Source: Marinomonas spartinae
GTDB lineage: Bacteria > Pseudomonadota > Gammaproteobacteria > Pseudomonadales > Marinomonadaceae
NCBI RefSeq assembly: GCF_900089775.1
Contig: NZ_FLOB01000005.1
Span: forward strand, 124,001-188,000
Direction: 5' to 3'
Length of the DNA stretch: 64,000 bases
Shown here one piece after another: positions 16,401 through 26,158 of this stretch (positions are counted from its first letter, which is position 1; every line of letters begins with the position of its first letter). The notes below the pieces were generated by a model, which worked only from the letters and a program-made list of their open reading frames with translations, was not told where the DNA came from and made no database searches. A program made the position numbers and the translations under genes.

Positions 16401-16787
16401 GATTCTTGTCGGGTGTTTTACCGGAAAATTGCAGAAAATGCTGTCTTTTTTGCTCGTAATTCAAGCGTAAAGTTTTTGGAAGTGCTGGGTATTTTTTTGA
16501 GATTTTAGTTTATTCGTGGTTACATAACTGCGTTAACTTAGTCTAGGGAAGGTATGAATAGGTTCTCTTTTCTCTAAATTTGAACAAAAAGTTTGCTCAA
16601 CTGAGCACGCATCCCGTATTAATAGTCTATCTATTAATTGAGGGTATGTGCAGTGAATACTGGCTTTTAAAACGCGCTCTTTGACGTTTTTCGAAAACTT
16701 GAGATATAAAGAAGACCCATCTTCCTCTTCTCCCATAAGGCTTTGTTGTTGTAAACAATTTGCTCAAACGAAGATGGCGTATTTCCT
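16401..16787. other. Intergenic region between the MFS terminator and amiC
   Basis: About 390 bases. It contains only a 67-codon minus-strand frame (16533-16736) without a ribosome site or recognisable features. The promoter of amiC should lie toward the right end, but no clear -35/-10 pair is seen. Confidence 0.5.
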
Positions 16788-17942
16788 ATGTCAAGTACTA
16801 CTCGACGTGAATTTATTCAACGGCTCCTAATGGCATCTGGTGCTGTTTTATTATCTGCCCCAGTTTTGGCGGCGACCCGCTCTAACATTTTAAAAGCGGT
16901 TCATTCTTCTCATGATGGTAAGCTAACTCGCCTAACATTTGACTTAGCCCAGGTTCCCCATTACAACGTCTTTAAGCTGTCAAATCCCGCTAGGTTGGTA
17001 GTGGATTTACATGATACAGCCAATCACAGTAACCTAGAGTCGCTGAAAAGGAGTGGTCTATTCGATAATGTTCGTTGGGCTGTTCACCATGATAAAACGC
17101 TACGGGTTGTCTTTGATTTACCCCATCAAACCTCTTTTGATGGGGCGTCTATTGATAAGCATACAGGGCATCTGGCTTTAGATTTTACTAATAGTTTAGT
17201 ACATCATGCTGTTGCGAAAAGGCATCCGGTTAAGCGCGATATTATTGTGGTTGTGGATCCCGGTCATGGTGGGAAAGACCCGGGTGCGACTGGAAAATAC
17301 GGCACCCATGAAAAAAATGTCGTGTTAGAAATTAGTCGTATGCTGAAGCGTAAGCTGGATAATACCCAAGGTTTTAGAGTCGTCATGACGCGGGATAAAG
17401 ATATATTTATTCCACTGCGTCAACGGGTCAATATTGCCCATAAGCATAAGGCTGATATTTTTGTTTCTGTCCACGCGGATGCCTGTGATGATCGCTCTGT
17501 AAAAGGCTCTTCTGTTTATATTTTGTCAAATAAAGGCGCTAGTAGTGTGATGGCACGTCGTTTAGCGCATCGAGAAAATAATGCGGATTTGATTGGTGGT
17601 GTATCTCTCAAAAATAAAGGCACTATGCTGGCTAAAGTGTTATTAGATCTGTCTCAGACTGGCACTATATCGGCCAGTTCCGATCTTGCTCATACCATGA
17701 TTCGCAATCTAGCGGAAAATGAGCGTGTGCTTCACCGCAAAGTGGAGCGAGCGGCATTTGCTGTATTGAAATCCCCTGATATCCCATCTGCTTTAGTGGA
17801 AACCGCCTTTATTTCTAATCCGACTCAAGAGAAGAAATTGAGAACAAAGGCGTTCCAAAACAAGATTGCCAATGCGCTTCATGATGGAATAAAAAGCTAC
17901 TGTTTGGCGAACATTCCAGAACGCAACCTCATTATTAGCTAA
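16788..17942 (+). CDS. amiC: Tat-exported N-acetylmuramoyl-L-alanine amidase (AmiC-like)
   Basis: The 384-residue enzyme cleaves the amide between MurNAc and the stem peptide to split septal peptidoglycan. The N-terminus has a twin-arginine signal (TRREFIQRLLM followed by an AxA-like site near VLAAT). Residues about 32-135 form an AMIN domain that targets the septum. Residues about 150-375 are Amidase_3 with zinc ligands in DPGHGG (H160), HEKN (E175) and SVHAD (H229), and catalytic Glu in VETAF (E338). No LysM domain is present at the C-terminus, unlike some relatives. A bidirectional terminator separates it from the convergent reductase gene. Confidence 0.9.
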   Translation: MSSTTRREFIQRLLMASGAVLLSAPVLAATRSNILKAVHSSHDGKLTRLTFDLAQVPHYNVFKLSNPARLVVDLHDTANHSNLESLKRSGLFDNVRWAVHHDKTLRVVFDLPHQTSFDGASIDKHTGHLALDFTNSLVHHAVAKRHPVKRDIIVVVDPGHGGKDPGATGKYGTHEKNVVLEISRMLKRKLDNTQGFRVVMTRDKDIFIPLRQRVNIAHKHKADIFVSVHADACDDRSVKGSSVYILSNKGASSVMARRLAHRENNADLIGGVSLKNKGTMLAKVLLDLSQTGTISASSDLAHTMIRNLAENERVLHRKVERAAFAVLKSPDIPSALVETAFISNPTQEKKLRTKAFQNKIANALHDGIKSYCLANIPERNLIIS

Positions 17943-17957
17943 TTACAACAGGATAAA

Positions 17958-17994
17958 ATTCCCCAAATTGAGCGTCTGACTCAGTTTGGGGAAT
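17958..17994. terminator. Bidirectional terminator between amiC and the NmrA-like gene
   Basis: ATTCCCCAAATTGAG pairs with CTCAGTTTGGGGAAT (17958-17994, one mismatch) in the gap between two convergent genes. Confidence 0.75.
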
Positions 17995-18021
17995 GCTTGT
18001 TTATTAGCATTAGAGATTAAA

Positions 18022-18666
18022 TTAAGCAGACGGTACCAGTACGTTATCAAAGTCGTAGGTGCCATTAAACAGTTCAAAGATCTTTCCGTTCAAATTGTCT
18101 TTACTTAAAATATGCATAACCGCTTTGGCCACATCGGCACGAGGTATCGCCATTTCTGAGCGCGAATCAGGACGTTTTATAGTGATTTTTCCCAGGCTTT
18201 TGTCATTCGTGAGAGGGCCTGGGCGAACAATGGTATACGGAACACCCGATTTTATTAGGTAATCATCCGCCATGTGTTTCGCAACAAGGTAAGGTTTGAT
18301 GTTAGATTCTAGTGCATCTGGATCATCGGCGCCTATGCTGCTAACTAAGATGAACTGTTTCACCTGAGCTTCTTTTGCGTAGTCAATTGCCTTTTTGGCT
18401 GCCCATAAATCAATCAGTAAGGTTTTGTCAGGCCCGGTCTGAGCGCCTGAACCAGCTGTGAAAATGACGCGATCAATCCCTTCAAAGGCGTCACGAAAAT
18501 CCCCCTCTAGATCCGCTTCCATGATATCAAGTTGCTTTCCCTCAAGATTGCTGAGTTTGCTTTTGTCACGGACCAGAGCACGCGTAGGCTGATTCGTTTG
18601 TGCCATTGTTTGAGTGATGGTTTTGCCAATTTGGCCGCTTGCACCAATGATTAAGGTTTTACTCAT
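18022..18666 (-). CDS. NAD(P)-binding NmrA/YwnB-like reductase (atypical SDR)
   Basis: The 214-residue protein opens with the Rossmann loop IIGASGQIGK, which fits atypical SDRs of the NmrA/YwnB type. The segments VRPGPLTNDKS and VSSIGADDP are typical. The catalytic YxxxK of classical SDRs is replaced by a shifted YLVAKH. Such proteins reduce flavins or quinones or sense NADP redox state; the substrate is unknown. The ATG at 18666 is preceded by an AGGGAGTCAG-like ribosome site on the minus strand. It is transcribed alone. Confidence 0.8.
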   Translation of the reverse strand: MSKTLIIGASGQIGKTITQTMAQTNQPTRALVRDKSKLSNLEGKQLDIMEADLEGDFRDAFEGIDRVIFTAGSGAQTGPDKTLLIDLWAAKKAIDYAKEAQVKQFILVSSIGADDPDALESNIKPYLVAKHMADDYLIKSGVPYTIVRPGPLTNDKSLGKITIKRPDSRSEMAIPRADVAKAVMHILSKDNLNGKIFELFNGTYDFDNVLVPSA

Positions 18667-18780
18667 TATCTGACTCCCTAAGTTAGTTGCCTTTATTTAC
18701 TATATTAGGCGGGAGTTTCAAAGTTAAACCCTTTCGTTGAGGTTTGCATACTTGGTGGACATTTTTAGGTCGGTTGCTGA

Positions 18781-18816
18781 ATATGAAAAGCCGATTTTTA
18801 CGTCGGCTTTTCATAT
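18781..18816. terminator. Terminator hairpin downstream of dxs
   Basis: ATATGAAAAGCCGA (18781-18794) is a perfect 14-bp complement of TCGGCTTTTCATAT (18803-18816). It lies 30 bases past the dxs stop on the minus strand. Confidence 0.8.
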
Positions 18817-18845
18817 TTGATTGCGTTGTAGAAAAGGGTAGTGAA

Positions 18846-20744
18846 TTAGATTTGCTCTAATTTCTGTTTGATCTGCTGTTCTATACCGTCAGCATCTAAT
18901 CTGATTCGTTTAAGCATTGCCCCATGGCTTGCATGTTCTTCGTATTGGTCAGGCAGTCCGATATGCAGGGTAGGAACATTGATATTATTAGCTAGTAAGA
19001 ACTCACTGACTGCTGAGCCAGCGCCCCCCATGATGGCATTTTCTTCCACTGTCACAATAAGCTTGGCATGTTGGTGATTCAGTAACGCTGCTTCGTCTAA
19101 TGGTTTAACAAAACGCATGTCCAGTAGTGTCGCATCTAAATGGTTGGCTGCTTGTAATGCATCGTAGGTGGGTCGTCCAAAGCTACAAATGAGAATGTCG
19201 GAGTGGCCAGTATGGAGTGTGCGTGCTTCGCCTATTTTAATGGTTTCAAGGGTGTTTTCTATCTCGATACCTCTTCCTGTGCCGCGTGGGTAACGAACAG
19301 CCGCAGGGCCTTGGTATTCGTACCCTGTTTGTAGCATTTTTCGGCATTCATCTTCATCAGATGGAGCCATGATCACCATGTTTGGAATGCAGCGTAAATA
19401 ACTTAAATCGTAAGCTCCTGCATGGGTAGGGCCATCTTCCCCTACGAGCCCAGCTCGGTCGATAGCGAAAAGAACATCCAAATTTTGCAGAGCGACATCG
19501 TGGATCAATTGGTCATAGGCGCGTTGTAAAAAGGTGGAGTAAATCGCGACAACAGGTTTTAAGCCATCACAGGCCATACCTGCCGCTAAAGTGACGGCAT
19601 GCTGTTCGGCAATGGCGACATCAAAATAGCGTGTCGGAAAGCGCTCCGCGAAAGCAATCAGGTCAGAACCTTCTTTCATGGCAGGGGTGATGGCAACAAG
19701 TTGGCTATCGTGCTCGGCGGCATCACAAATCCATTTACCAAAAATGTTACAGTATTTTGGTAGGTTCTTTTTAGGTGTATCGTTCGGGCCGTCTTGCTCT
19801 ATTTTGCTGATAGCATGGAAACCAATCGGGTCACCTTCAGCCGGTTCGAAGCCCTTGCCTTTTTTGGTGATGATATGCAAGAACTGCGGGCCAGAGCGAT
19901 CTTTCATATTGTTAATGGTGGTGAGTAGATGATCCATATCGTGACCGTCGATTGGGCCTATGTAGTTAAACCCTAACTCTTCAAACATGGTGGCAGGAGA
20001 TACCAAACCTTTCATATGCTCTTCGGCTTTTCGAGCGAGTTCTTCAAGTGCTGATGGGAGCCCGGAAAAGACTTTTTGACCACCTTTTCGAATATGATCG
20101 TAGGTTTTGCTGGCCCACATACGAGCAAAGTAGCTGGATAATGCACCGACTGGTTTGGAGATGGACATTTCGTTGTCGTTTAAGATAACCAGCATATCGG
20201 CTTTCACATCACCTGCGTGATTCAATGCTTCAAAGGCCATACCAGCCGACATTGCACCATCACCGATGACGGCTACCGCTTTGCGTTGGCTGTGAAGAAG
20301 ACGAGAAGCGAGTGACATACCTAAAGCGGCACCAATAGACGTACTGGAATGGCCAACGCCAAAGGTGTCATATTCGCTTTCTTCACGCTTAGGGAAGCCT
20401 GAAATGCCATTTTCCTGACGAATATTGAGTAACGCATCGCGGCGTCCCGTCAATATTTTATGTGGATAAGCCTGATGACCAACGTCCCATACGATACGGT
20501 CTTCTGGCGTGTTATATAAATAATGTAAGGCGACAGTCAGTTCTATGACGCCCAAACCTGCTCCAAAGTGTCCACCTGTCTGTCCCACGCTAAAGAGCAT
20601 ATATTCACGAAGCTCGCGTACAAATTTAGGCAGCTGCTCTTTTTTTAACTTGCGCAGGTCTGCCGGAGAGTTTACCTGATCAAGTAGTGGGGTGTTGGGT
20701 CGTGAGGTTGGGATTTCGTCGAACATGGGCACCAGTATGGTCAC
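18846..20744 (-). CDS. dxs: 1-deoxy-D-xylulose-5-phosphate synthase
   Basis: A 632-residue thiamine-diphosphate enzyme that condenses pyruvate and glyceraldehyde-3-phosphate, the first step of the MEP isoprenoid pathway. Visible features are the cofactor/Mg loop [19 protein letters not shown], the N-terminal signature [13 protein letters not shown], catalytic Glu in [16 protein letters not shown], and the C-terminal [10 protein letters not shown]. Length is normal. The first possible start is GTG at 20744; ATG at 20726 gives a protein six residues shorter and is equally plausible. It sits downstream of ispA and xseB on the same strand, the classic xseB-ispA-dxs operon. Confidence 0.95.
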   Translation of the reverse strand: MTILVPMFDEIPTSRPNTPLLDQVNSPADLRKLKKEQLPKFVRELREYMLFSVGQTGGHFGAGLGVIELTVALHYLYNTPEDRIVWDVGHQAYPHKILTGRRDALLNIRQENGISGFPKREESEYDTFGVGHSSTSIGAALGMSLASRLLHSQRKAVAVIGDGAMSAGMAFEALNHAGDVKADMLVILNDNEMSISKPVGALSSYFARMWASKTYDHIRKGGQKVFSGLPSALEELARKAEEHMKGLVSPATMFEELGFNYIGPIDGHDMDHLLTTINNMKDRSGPQFLHIITKKGKGFEPAEGDPIGFHAISKIEQDGPNDTPKKNLPKYCNIFGKWICDAAEHDSQLVAITPAMKEGSDLIAFAERFPTRYFDVAIAEQHAVTLAAGMACDGLKPVVAIYSTFLQRAYDQLIHDVALQNLDVLFAIDRAGLVGEDGPTHAGAYDLSYLRCIPNMVIMAPSDEDECRKMLQTGYEYQGPAAVRYPRGTGRGIEIENTLETIKIGEARTLHTGHSDILICSFGRPTYDALQAANHLDATLLDMRFVKPLDEAALLNHQHAKLIVTVEENAIMGGAGSAVSEFLLANNINVPTLHIGLPDQYEEHASHGAMLKRIRLDADGIEQQIKQKLEQI

Positions 20745-20776
20745 ATTAATAAAGTTATTATAAGCGGGCTAGTATA

Positions 20777-21658
20777 TCAGTGGTTGCGACCAATAATATA
20801 GTTCGCAAGCTCTATTAAAGGTTGCGCAGCGTCACCAAAAGGCGAAATTTTTTCAATTGCTTGTTGATTAAGGTTTTTTGCTAACTTTTTTGCCCCTTCT
20901 AAGCCAAGTAGTTTGGGGTAAGTTGGCTTGTTAGCATCCGCATCGGCAAATTGTGTTTTTCCTAGAGTCTGCGTATCACTGGTGATATCGATAATGTCGT
21001 CTTGAACTTGAAATGCCAACCCAATGGCATTGGCATAGTCATCCAGCGCGGCTAGTTGATTGGCATCCTCTAGTCCAACGCTGATGGCTCCCATGCGCAC
21101 ACTGGCACGGATCAGGGCGCCTGTTTTGTGGGCATGCATTTCTTCTAACGCCTGAATATTGATGTCCTGTCCGACGTTTGATAAATCAATCATTTGTCCG
21201 GTCACCATCCCATGTCGTCCAGACGCACGGGCTAACTCCTGAATGAGTTGTAATTGGCGCTGAGCTTGGTTAAGGGATGGGCAGCTGAGTAATTCAAAGG
21301 CGAAAGTTTGCAAAGCGTCTCCAGCAAGGATTGCTGTGGCTTCATCAAATTGGATATGGCAGGTTGGTTTACCTCTACGCAAATCATCATCGTCCATCGC
21401 TGGTAGGTCATCGTGAATCAATGAATAGGCGTGAATCGACTCAATGGCTGCAGCACAGGCGTCCGTCAGCGGAGTGGGTTCAGCAAAGAGGGCTGCGCTA
21501 GCGTATGTCAGCATGGGGCGAATGCGCTTACCGCCATTAAATAGACTATAATCCATGGCAGTCTGTAAGGAAGCCGCAGGTTGATATAGGTCTAACGTTT
21601 GCTTTAAGTAACAGTCGACTCGTTGACGCGCGTAATTGGAGAATTGGTCTAGGTTCAC
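20777..21658 (-). CDS. ispA: Farnesyl diphosphate synthase (short-chain polyprenyl synthase)
   Basis: This 293-residue enzyme condenses IPP with DMAPP and GPP to give farnesyl diphosphate. The first aspartate-rich motif is DDLPAMDDDDLRRG, followed by the conserved KPTCH. The second is FQVQDDIIDI, and the GGKRIRP motif is near the N-terminus. The start codon overlaps the xseB stop by four bases (ATGA-type coupling) and dxs follows after 32 bases. It is therefore the middle gene of the xseB-ispA-dxs operon that supplies isoprenoid precursors. Confidence 0.95.
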   Translation of the reverse strand: MNLDQFSNYARQRVDCYLKQTLDLYQPAASLQTAMDYSLFNGGKRIRPMLTYASAALFAEPTPLTDACAAAIESIHAYSLIHDDLPAMDDDDLRRGKPTCHIQFDEATAILAGDALQTFAFELLSCPSLNQAQRQLQLIQELARASGRHGMVTGQMIDLSNVGQDINIQALEEMHAHKTGALIRASVRMGAISVGLEDANQLAALDDYANAIGLAFQVQDDIIDITSDTQTLGKTQFADADANKPTYPKLLGLEGAKKLAKNLNQQAIEKISPFGDAAQPLIELANYIIGRNH

Positions 21659-21897
21659 GAATTTGTTTCCGGATCAAAAGGTTCTAAGTGTTCACCATCT
21701 TGCTTATCAAGTAGAATTTGCACTTTTTGCTCGGCCTGTGTTAGCACTCGTTGGCATTCTTGGCTTAATTTTACGCCTTTTTCAAAGGCTTTAAGCGCGT
21801 CTTCTAGGGACAGTTGGTTGGACTCTAGTTGCGTTACTATGGCGTCCAAGTCGGTTAAGTTGTCTTCGAAGTGACGGACAGTTGTTTTAGGGGGCAT
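21655..21897 (-). CDS. xseB: Exodeoxyribonuclease VII small subunit
   Basis: An 80-residue helical protein containing the family core: FEDNLTDLDAIVTQLESNQL then LEDALKAFEKGVKL, and a C-terminal coiled coil. XseB binds XseA to form exonuclease VII, which degrades single-stranded DNA. Its position directly before ispA and dxs is conserved in gammaproteobacteria. XseA is not in this window. Confidence 0.92.
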   Translation of the reverse strand: MPPKTTVRHFEDNLTDLDAIVTQLESNQLSLEDALKAFEKGVKLSQECQRVLTQAEQKVQILLDKQDGEHLEPFDPETNS

Positions 21898-22068
21898 GAT
21901 AATATCTCTCGTTGCTATCTACAATTTTTAACAGAAAAAGACGAAATCTTCGAGTTCAATTGTAGGGAAATTACAAAAATAAAGGATCAAGGAGTGAACC
22001 TTTTCTTCTCTTTCGTTTAGAATTAAGAAAGTTGTTGAGCATTATAGCTTTTTTCGTAGGAGACGTGT

Positions 22069-22824
22069 GTGGATATCGCAACGTTAATCGGGCTTATTGG
22101 TTCGTTAGCAATTGTTTTTATGGCCATTATGTTAGGGGGGTCGCTCGGTGAGTTTGTCGATCCCGCCTCCATCTTGATTGTATTGGTGGGTTCGCTTTTT
22201 GTTGTGCTCATTCAGTACCCATTAAGCCAGTTTTTATCAACTGGCAAAGTGGTTGTAAAAGCGTTTATGTTTAAGAGTGTGCCTGTAGATGCTTTGATCG
22301 ATGAAATTTACGCTTTAGCCGATGAAGCTAGAAAAGGCGGCTTGCTGTCTTTGGAAGGGAAAGAGGTGAGTCATCCTTTTTTATCGAAAGGTATTCAAAT
22401 GCTTGTCGATGGTCACGATGGCAGTGTGGTTCGCGCTCAACTGTCTAAAGACATGAATATGTCGTATACCCGCCATGATAATGGCGCGAAGATTTTTAAA
22501 GCGTTTGGTGACACAGGTCCCGCGATGGGGATGATTGGAACGCTAGTTGGTTTGGTGCAGATGTTGGCCAATATGAGTGATCCTAAGGCCATTGGTCCAG
22601 CCATGGCGGTTGCTTTGTTGACGACTTTATACGGTGCAATGTTAGCCAATATGGTGTGTTTACCTATCCAAGCTAAGTTAATGAATCGTGCAAACGAAGA
22701 GTTAACCTGTCAGAAGCTGATTCTTGACGCTTTGTTAGCGATTCAATCAGGGCAAAACCCTCGTATTATCGATGGCGTGTTGAAAACCTATCTTGCAGAA
22801 GGTAAGCGTGTTGAACGTGAATAA
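22069..22824 (+). CDS. pomA: Flagellar stator protein MotA/PomA
   Basis: The 251-residue product has four membrane segments: two near the N-terminus (about 2-25, 33-55) and two in the second half (FGDTGPAMGMIGTLVGLVQML and AMAVALLTTLYGAMLANMV). The cytoplasmic loop contains residues equivalent to those contacting FliG. GTG at 22069 is preceded by TAGGAGACGT. It pairs with the next gene, PomB-like, to form the ion-conducting stator. The PomA-like length and sequence and a probable marine host favour sodium coupling, but that is inferred. Confidence 0.9.
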   Translation: MDIATLIGLIGSLAIVFMAIMLGGSLGEFVDPASILIVLVGSLFVVLIQYPLSQFLSTGKVVVKAFMFKSVPVDALIDEIYALADEARKGGLLSLEGKEVSHPFLSKGIQMLVDGHDGSVVRAQLSKDMNMSYTRHDNGAKIFKAFGDTGPAMGMIGTLVGLVQMLANMSDPKAIGPAMAVALLTTLYGAMLANMVCLPIQAKLMNRANEELTCQKLILDALLAIQSGQNPRIIDGVLKTYLAEGKRVERE

Positions 22825-22867
22825 AACCGCTGTTAATGAACAGTCAAGTTGTGACCGGATTAACTAA

Positions 22868-23863
22868 ATGAGTGATGAAGAAGAACAAGAGTGTCCTGAA
22901 TGCGTAGAAGGCTTACCTGCCTATATGGGGACATTCGCAGACTTAATGTCTCTATTGATGTGTTTCTTTGTGCTGTTGCTGTCTTTTTCTGAAATGGATG
23001 TCTTAAAATTTAAACAGCTAGCTGGCTCAATGCGTGAAGCATTTGGTGTTCAAAAAGAGCTTAAAGCTGAGTCTATTCCTATGGGAACATCCATTATTGC
23101 TCAGGAGTTTAGCCCAGGAAGACCGGATCCAACCCCCATCAATGAGGTTAGGCAAAAAACGGATAATATCCCTAAAAATACGCTAGAAGTTCTGTGTAAG
23201 CCTGGTCAAGCGGATTTAAATAATAAAGACAGTGCGGGTTTACCGTCTAAACAGATTTTTGTGGATCAATCAAAAGCGAATTTGGAGCAAGAAAAGAAAA
23301 TTAAACAAACGGAAGAAGATGCACAGCAAGTGGCGTCAGTGCTACGAGAGGAAATTTCTAAAGGGACTGTTGAGGTTGAAACACAAGAACAAACTATCAC
23401 GATTCGTTTGAAAGACAATGGCTCATTTAAATCCGGGTCAGCGGAATTAAACTACGATTTTATTCCGGTAATCGACATGATTCGTGATGTTTTAGTCGGT
23501 ATCAAAGGGACTATTTCTGTTGAAGGGCATACTGATAATGTGCCTATTGTGAGTAAGAAGTTTAAATCAAACTGGGCACTATCGTCTGCTCGAGCTTTGT
23601 CGGTGGCAGAAGAGTTATTTGCTGATGGTAGGTTGGATCAAAATCGTTTTGCGGTAACAGGTTTTGCTGATACCAGACCCTTGGTGCCAAACGATACGCC
23701 AGCACATCGAGCGATGAATCGACGAGTTGAAATTGTAATTAGGCAAAATGACCTGTCGAGACCGAAAATGCAAACGGATGATAAGCCCATTAATGATGGC
23801 GCCATTGAGTACGATAAATCAGACTTGAAGAACTTTGACCTATCGCCAGGTGAGATTTTCTAG
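22868..23863 (+). CDS. pomB: Flagellar stator protein MotB/PomB
   Basis: This 331-residue protein has an N-terminal Cys pair (CPEC at 9-12), then GLPAYMGTFADLMSLLMCFF with the ion-carrying aspartate D25, one membrane helix, a plug/linker region, and a C-terminal OmpA-like peptidoglycan-binding domain (about 170-300; VEGHTDN, NWALSSARA, NRRVEI). The CPECxxGLPAYMGTFADLM form is that of sodium-type PomB. It is separated by 43 bases from pomA. A second MotC/MotD set exists at the end of the window. Confidence 0.9.
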   Translation: MSDEEEQECPECVEGLPAYMGTFADLMSLLMCFFVLLLSFSEMDVLKFKQLAGSMREAFGVQKELKAESIPMGTSIIAQEFSPGRPDPTPINEVRQKTDNIPKNTLEVLCKPGQADLNNKDSAGLPSKQIFVDQSKANLEQEKKIKQTEEDAQQVASVLREEISKGTVEVETQEQTITIRLKDNGSFKSGSAELNYDFIPVIDMIRDVLVGIKGTISVEGHTDNVPIVSKKFKSNWALSSARALSVAEELFADGRLDQNRFAVTGFADTRPLVPNDTPAHRAMNRRVEIVIRQNDLSRPKMQTDDKPINDGAIEYDKSDLKNFDLSPGEIF

Positions 23864-23931
23864 CCGTTGATTTTGACGATAGGTCAGTTTTGATGGTTGT
23901 TAGGTGTGTAAGTTGATAGAGAGGCCAGCCT

Positions 23932-25233
23932 TTATACTGGGTTGGCCTCTTCACCGGCGACTTTATAAATCGCTTTTCCTAACGTGTTGATTTGTTCTTT
24001 AGTGATGATATAGGGAGGCATCAAGTAAATCAGCTTGCCAAATGGCCTTATCCAAACACCTTGTTCAACAAATTTTGGTTGTATTTCATGCTGATTAACC
24101 GCTTGTTTTAACTCAACGACACCAATTGCTCCAAAGCAGCGCACATCTTGTACCTGATCTAAGGTGCGGCAAGGTTCTAACGCCTCTTTCATCCAATCTT
24201 CTATTTGTTTGACAGTATTTTCTATGTCGTAGCTCACCAATAATTCGAGGCTAGCATTGGCTGCAGAACAAGCTAGAGGATTCCCCATGAAGGTTGGACC
24301 ATGCATAAAGACACCGCCATTATCACTGATACCAAGGGCGACTTTGTCGCTGGCAAGTGTGGCGGCTAAGGTAAGGTAACCACCCGTTAGCGCTTTGCCA
24401 ACACACATGATATCTGGGCTAATGCGTGTATGGTCGGTTGCGAATGGTTTGCCTGTTCGGCCGAATCCGGTAGCGATTTCATCGAAAATTAATAGGATAT
24501 CGAACTCATCACACAGTGCTCGTAAACGGTTAAGGTAGTCCGGATTGTAGAAGCGCATACCGCCCGCATTTTGTACGACGGGCTCAATGATAAAGCCGGC
24601 AATCTTGTGATGATTCGTAGCAAAAAGTGTCCGAATTTCGTCTATATAACTGTCTTTAACGGGCGTATCTATGCCTGTTGGTGGCGGGGAGATAAAGAAC
24701 TGTTGAGTGACAGCACCATTGAATAAGTTATGCATGCCATTTTCTGGGTCACAGACAGACATAGCGGCAAAGGTATCACCATGGTAACCACTTTTGGGAG
24801 TGGCAAAGAATTGTTTGTCTGCTTTTCCCTGAGTGTGCCAATACTGGATGGCCATTTTTAATGCTACTTCTACTGACACGGAACCCGAGTCGGAAAAAAA
24901 TACTCGGGTGAGTGTTTGTGGGGTCATAGCGACCAATTTCTGGGCGAGTTCAATGGCGGGTTTGTGTGTCAGTCCACCAAACATGACATGGGAAAATTGA
25001 TCGAGCTGCAGCTTTATTGCTTGGTTCATGGTTGGATGGTTGTAACCATGGATGACGCTCCACCAGGAGGACATACCATCGATCAGTGTTTGACCGCTAG
25101 CCAAATGAATTTCGCAACCTGAGGCGTGTTCTACCAAATACTGGGGCGTTGGTGAGCTCATTGAGGTATAGGGGTGCCAAAGTAGTTGTTTGTCTAGCTC
25201 TATATCACTTTGATGGGAGGTATAATCTTGCAT
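23932..25233 (-). CDS. bioA: Adenosylmethionine-8-amino-7-oxononanoate aminotransferase
   Basis: A 433-residue class-III PLP aminotransferase that makes 7,8-diaminopelargonate in biotin synthesis. BioA-specific features are LLWHPYTSM near the N-terminus, the GMSSWWSVIHGYNHP loop, IFDEIATGFGRTG around the PLP aspartate, and the Schiff-base Lys in CVGKALTGG. It lies apart from the bioBFHCD operon, on the opposite strand, with comF between. Its promoter should lie in the 111-base gap 25234-25344. No obvious BirA-type operator was found. Confidence 0.95.
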   Translation of the reverse strand: MQDYTSHQSDIELDKQLLWHPYTSMSSPTPQYLVEHASGCEIHLASGQTLIDGMSSWWSVIHGYNHPTMNQAIKLQLDQFSHVMFGGLTHKPAIELAQKLVAMTPQTLTRVFFSDSGSVSVEVALKMAIQYWHTQGKADKQFFATPKSGYHGDTFAAMSVCDPENGMHNLFNGAVTQQFFISPPPTGIDTPVKDSYIDEIRTLFATNHHKIAGFIIEPVVQNAGGMRFYNPDYLNRLRALCDEFDILLIFDEIATGFGRTGKPFATDHTRISPDIMCVGKALTGGYLTLAATLASDKVALGISDNGGVFMHGPTFMGNPLACSAANASLELLVSYDIENTVKQIEDWMKEALEPCRTLDQVQDVRCFGAIGVVELKQAVNQHEIQPKFVEQGVWIRPFGKLIYLMPPYIITKEQINTLGKAIYKVAGEEANPV

Positions 25234-25344
25234 TGTAAAACCATTTCTTCTTGTGGAGGCGTTTGGAGTCTAAACAAAGCGACACGCCTTTGCTACCAGT
25301 CTGTAGCGTTTAAAGTGGGTAAACTGGCTGTGAGAAAGCATAGG

Positions 25345-26118
25345 TTAGCCGTGTTTTTCATCGGGCGTTCTGGCAATGACCCATATGTCGATACGTTTTG
25401 CCCCTTTTCTTTGTAGTGCCTTAGCACAGCTCTCTAGCGTACTGCCTGTGGTCATGACATCGTCGAATAACGCAACATGTTCTTCTATTGGTTCCTGAAT
25501 TTGATAAACGCCTTGTTGGTTTTGCATTCGCAGTTTCCGGCTTAAGGTGTGTTGTGCTTGTGTGTGAATACTTTTTTGAATTGGGTTACGGCTGGCTATA
25601 TAAGGCGTGCTGCTGGTTAGGGTGGGTTTGAGGAGTGAGCATAATGTATTGGCCATTATTTGAGTCTGACAGAAGCCGCGTTCTTTTATGCGCTGCGGAT
25701 GGCTTGGTACGAACAATAGTTGGCTTGGCCAAGGTGTCGTGTGCGAATAATAAGCGATGAGATAGTCTCTTACTATTTCCATTAATGGTTGGATAAAATG
25801 GGCTTGTTGGTGAAATTTAATGTTTTGGATCAAGACTCTCGTTGTACCTTCGTAGCGTAAAGGGGCTAAACAGCGATAATAGGGAGGTGGGGTTGCTTGG
25901 CATTTGTCACATAGACTTTGTGAGGCATTTTGTGCCATTTGCTGTTGCGGCAGAGGACGTTGGCACACAGCACAAGCGTGGTGATTATATTCGAGTCCTG
26001 TTTTGCAATATTCACAGATGGCTGCTTTGCTATGGGCTTGGCAGATGCTGCATTGGTTTGAAAATATACTGTAGTAAACTCTTGATAAAAATGAGGTTGA
26101 CAGTTGTAACCAGTCCAT
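25345..26118 (-). CDS. comF: ComF-family protein (phosphoribosyltransferase-like)
   Basis: From the ATG at 26118 (preceded by AAGGATGGC on the minus strand) the product is about 257 residues. The N-terminus has four Cys pairs of a double zinc finger (CSIC, CEYC, CAVC, CDKC). The C-terminus has the PRPP-loop [17 protein letters not shown] and the FCQTQ helix. ComF proteins help move single-stranded DNA inward during natural transformation and support replication-fork repair. In-frame upstream starts (26169) would run over bioB, so I reject them. It is divergent from bioB, a conserved arrangement. Confidence 0.9.
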   Translation of the reverse strand: MDWLQLSTSFLSRVYYSIFSNQCSICQAHSKAAICEYCKTGLEYNHHACAVCQRPLPQQQMAQNASQSLCDKCQATPPPYYRCLAPLRYEGTTRVLIQNIKFHQQAHFIQPLMEIVRDYLIAYYSHTTPWPSQLLFVPSHPQRIKERGFCQTQIMANTLCSLLKPTLTSSTPYIASRNPIQKSIHTQAQHTLSRKLRMQNQQGVYQIQEPIEEHVALFDDVMTTGSTLESCAKALQRKGAKRIDIWVIARTPDEKHG

Positions 26119-26158
26119 TAGTATTGCCATCCTTAACGCCATATTTTTTGAGGATATT

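Noticed and set aside
16533-16736. 67-codon minus-strand frame between the MFS gene and amiC
   Set aside because: No ribosome binding site and no recognisable motif; it lies in the likely promoter region of amiC.
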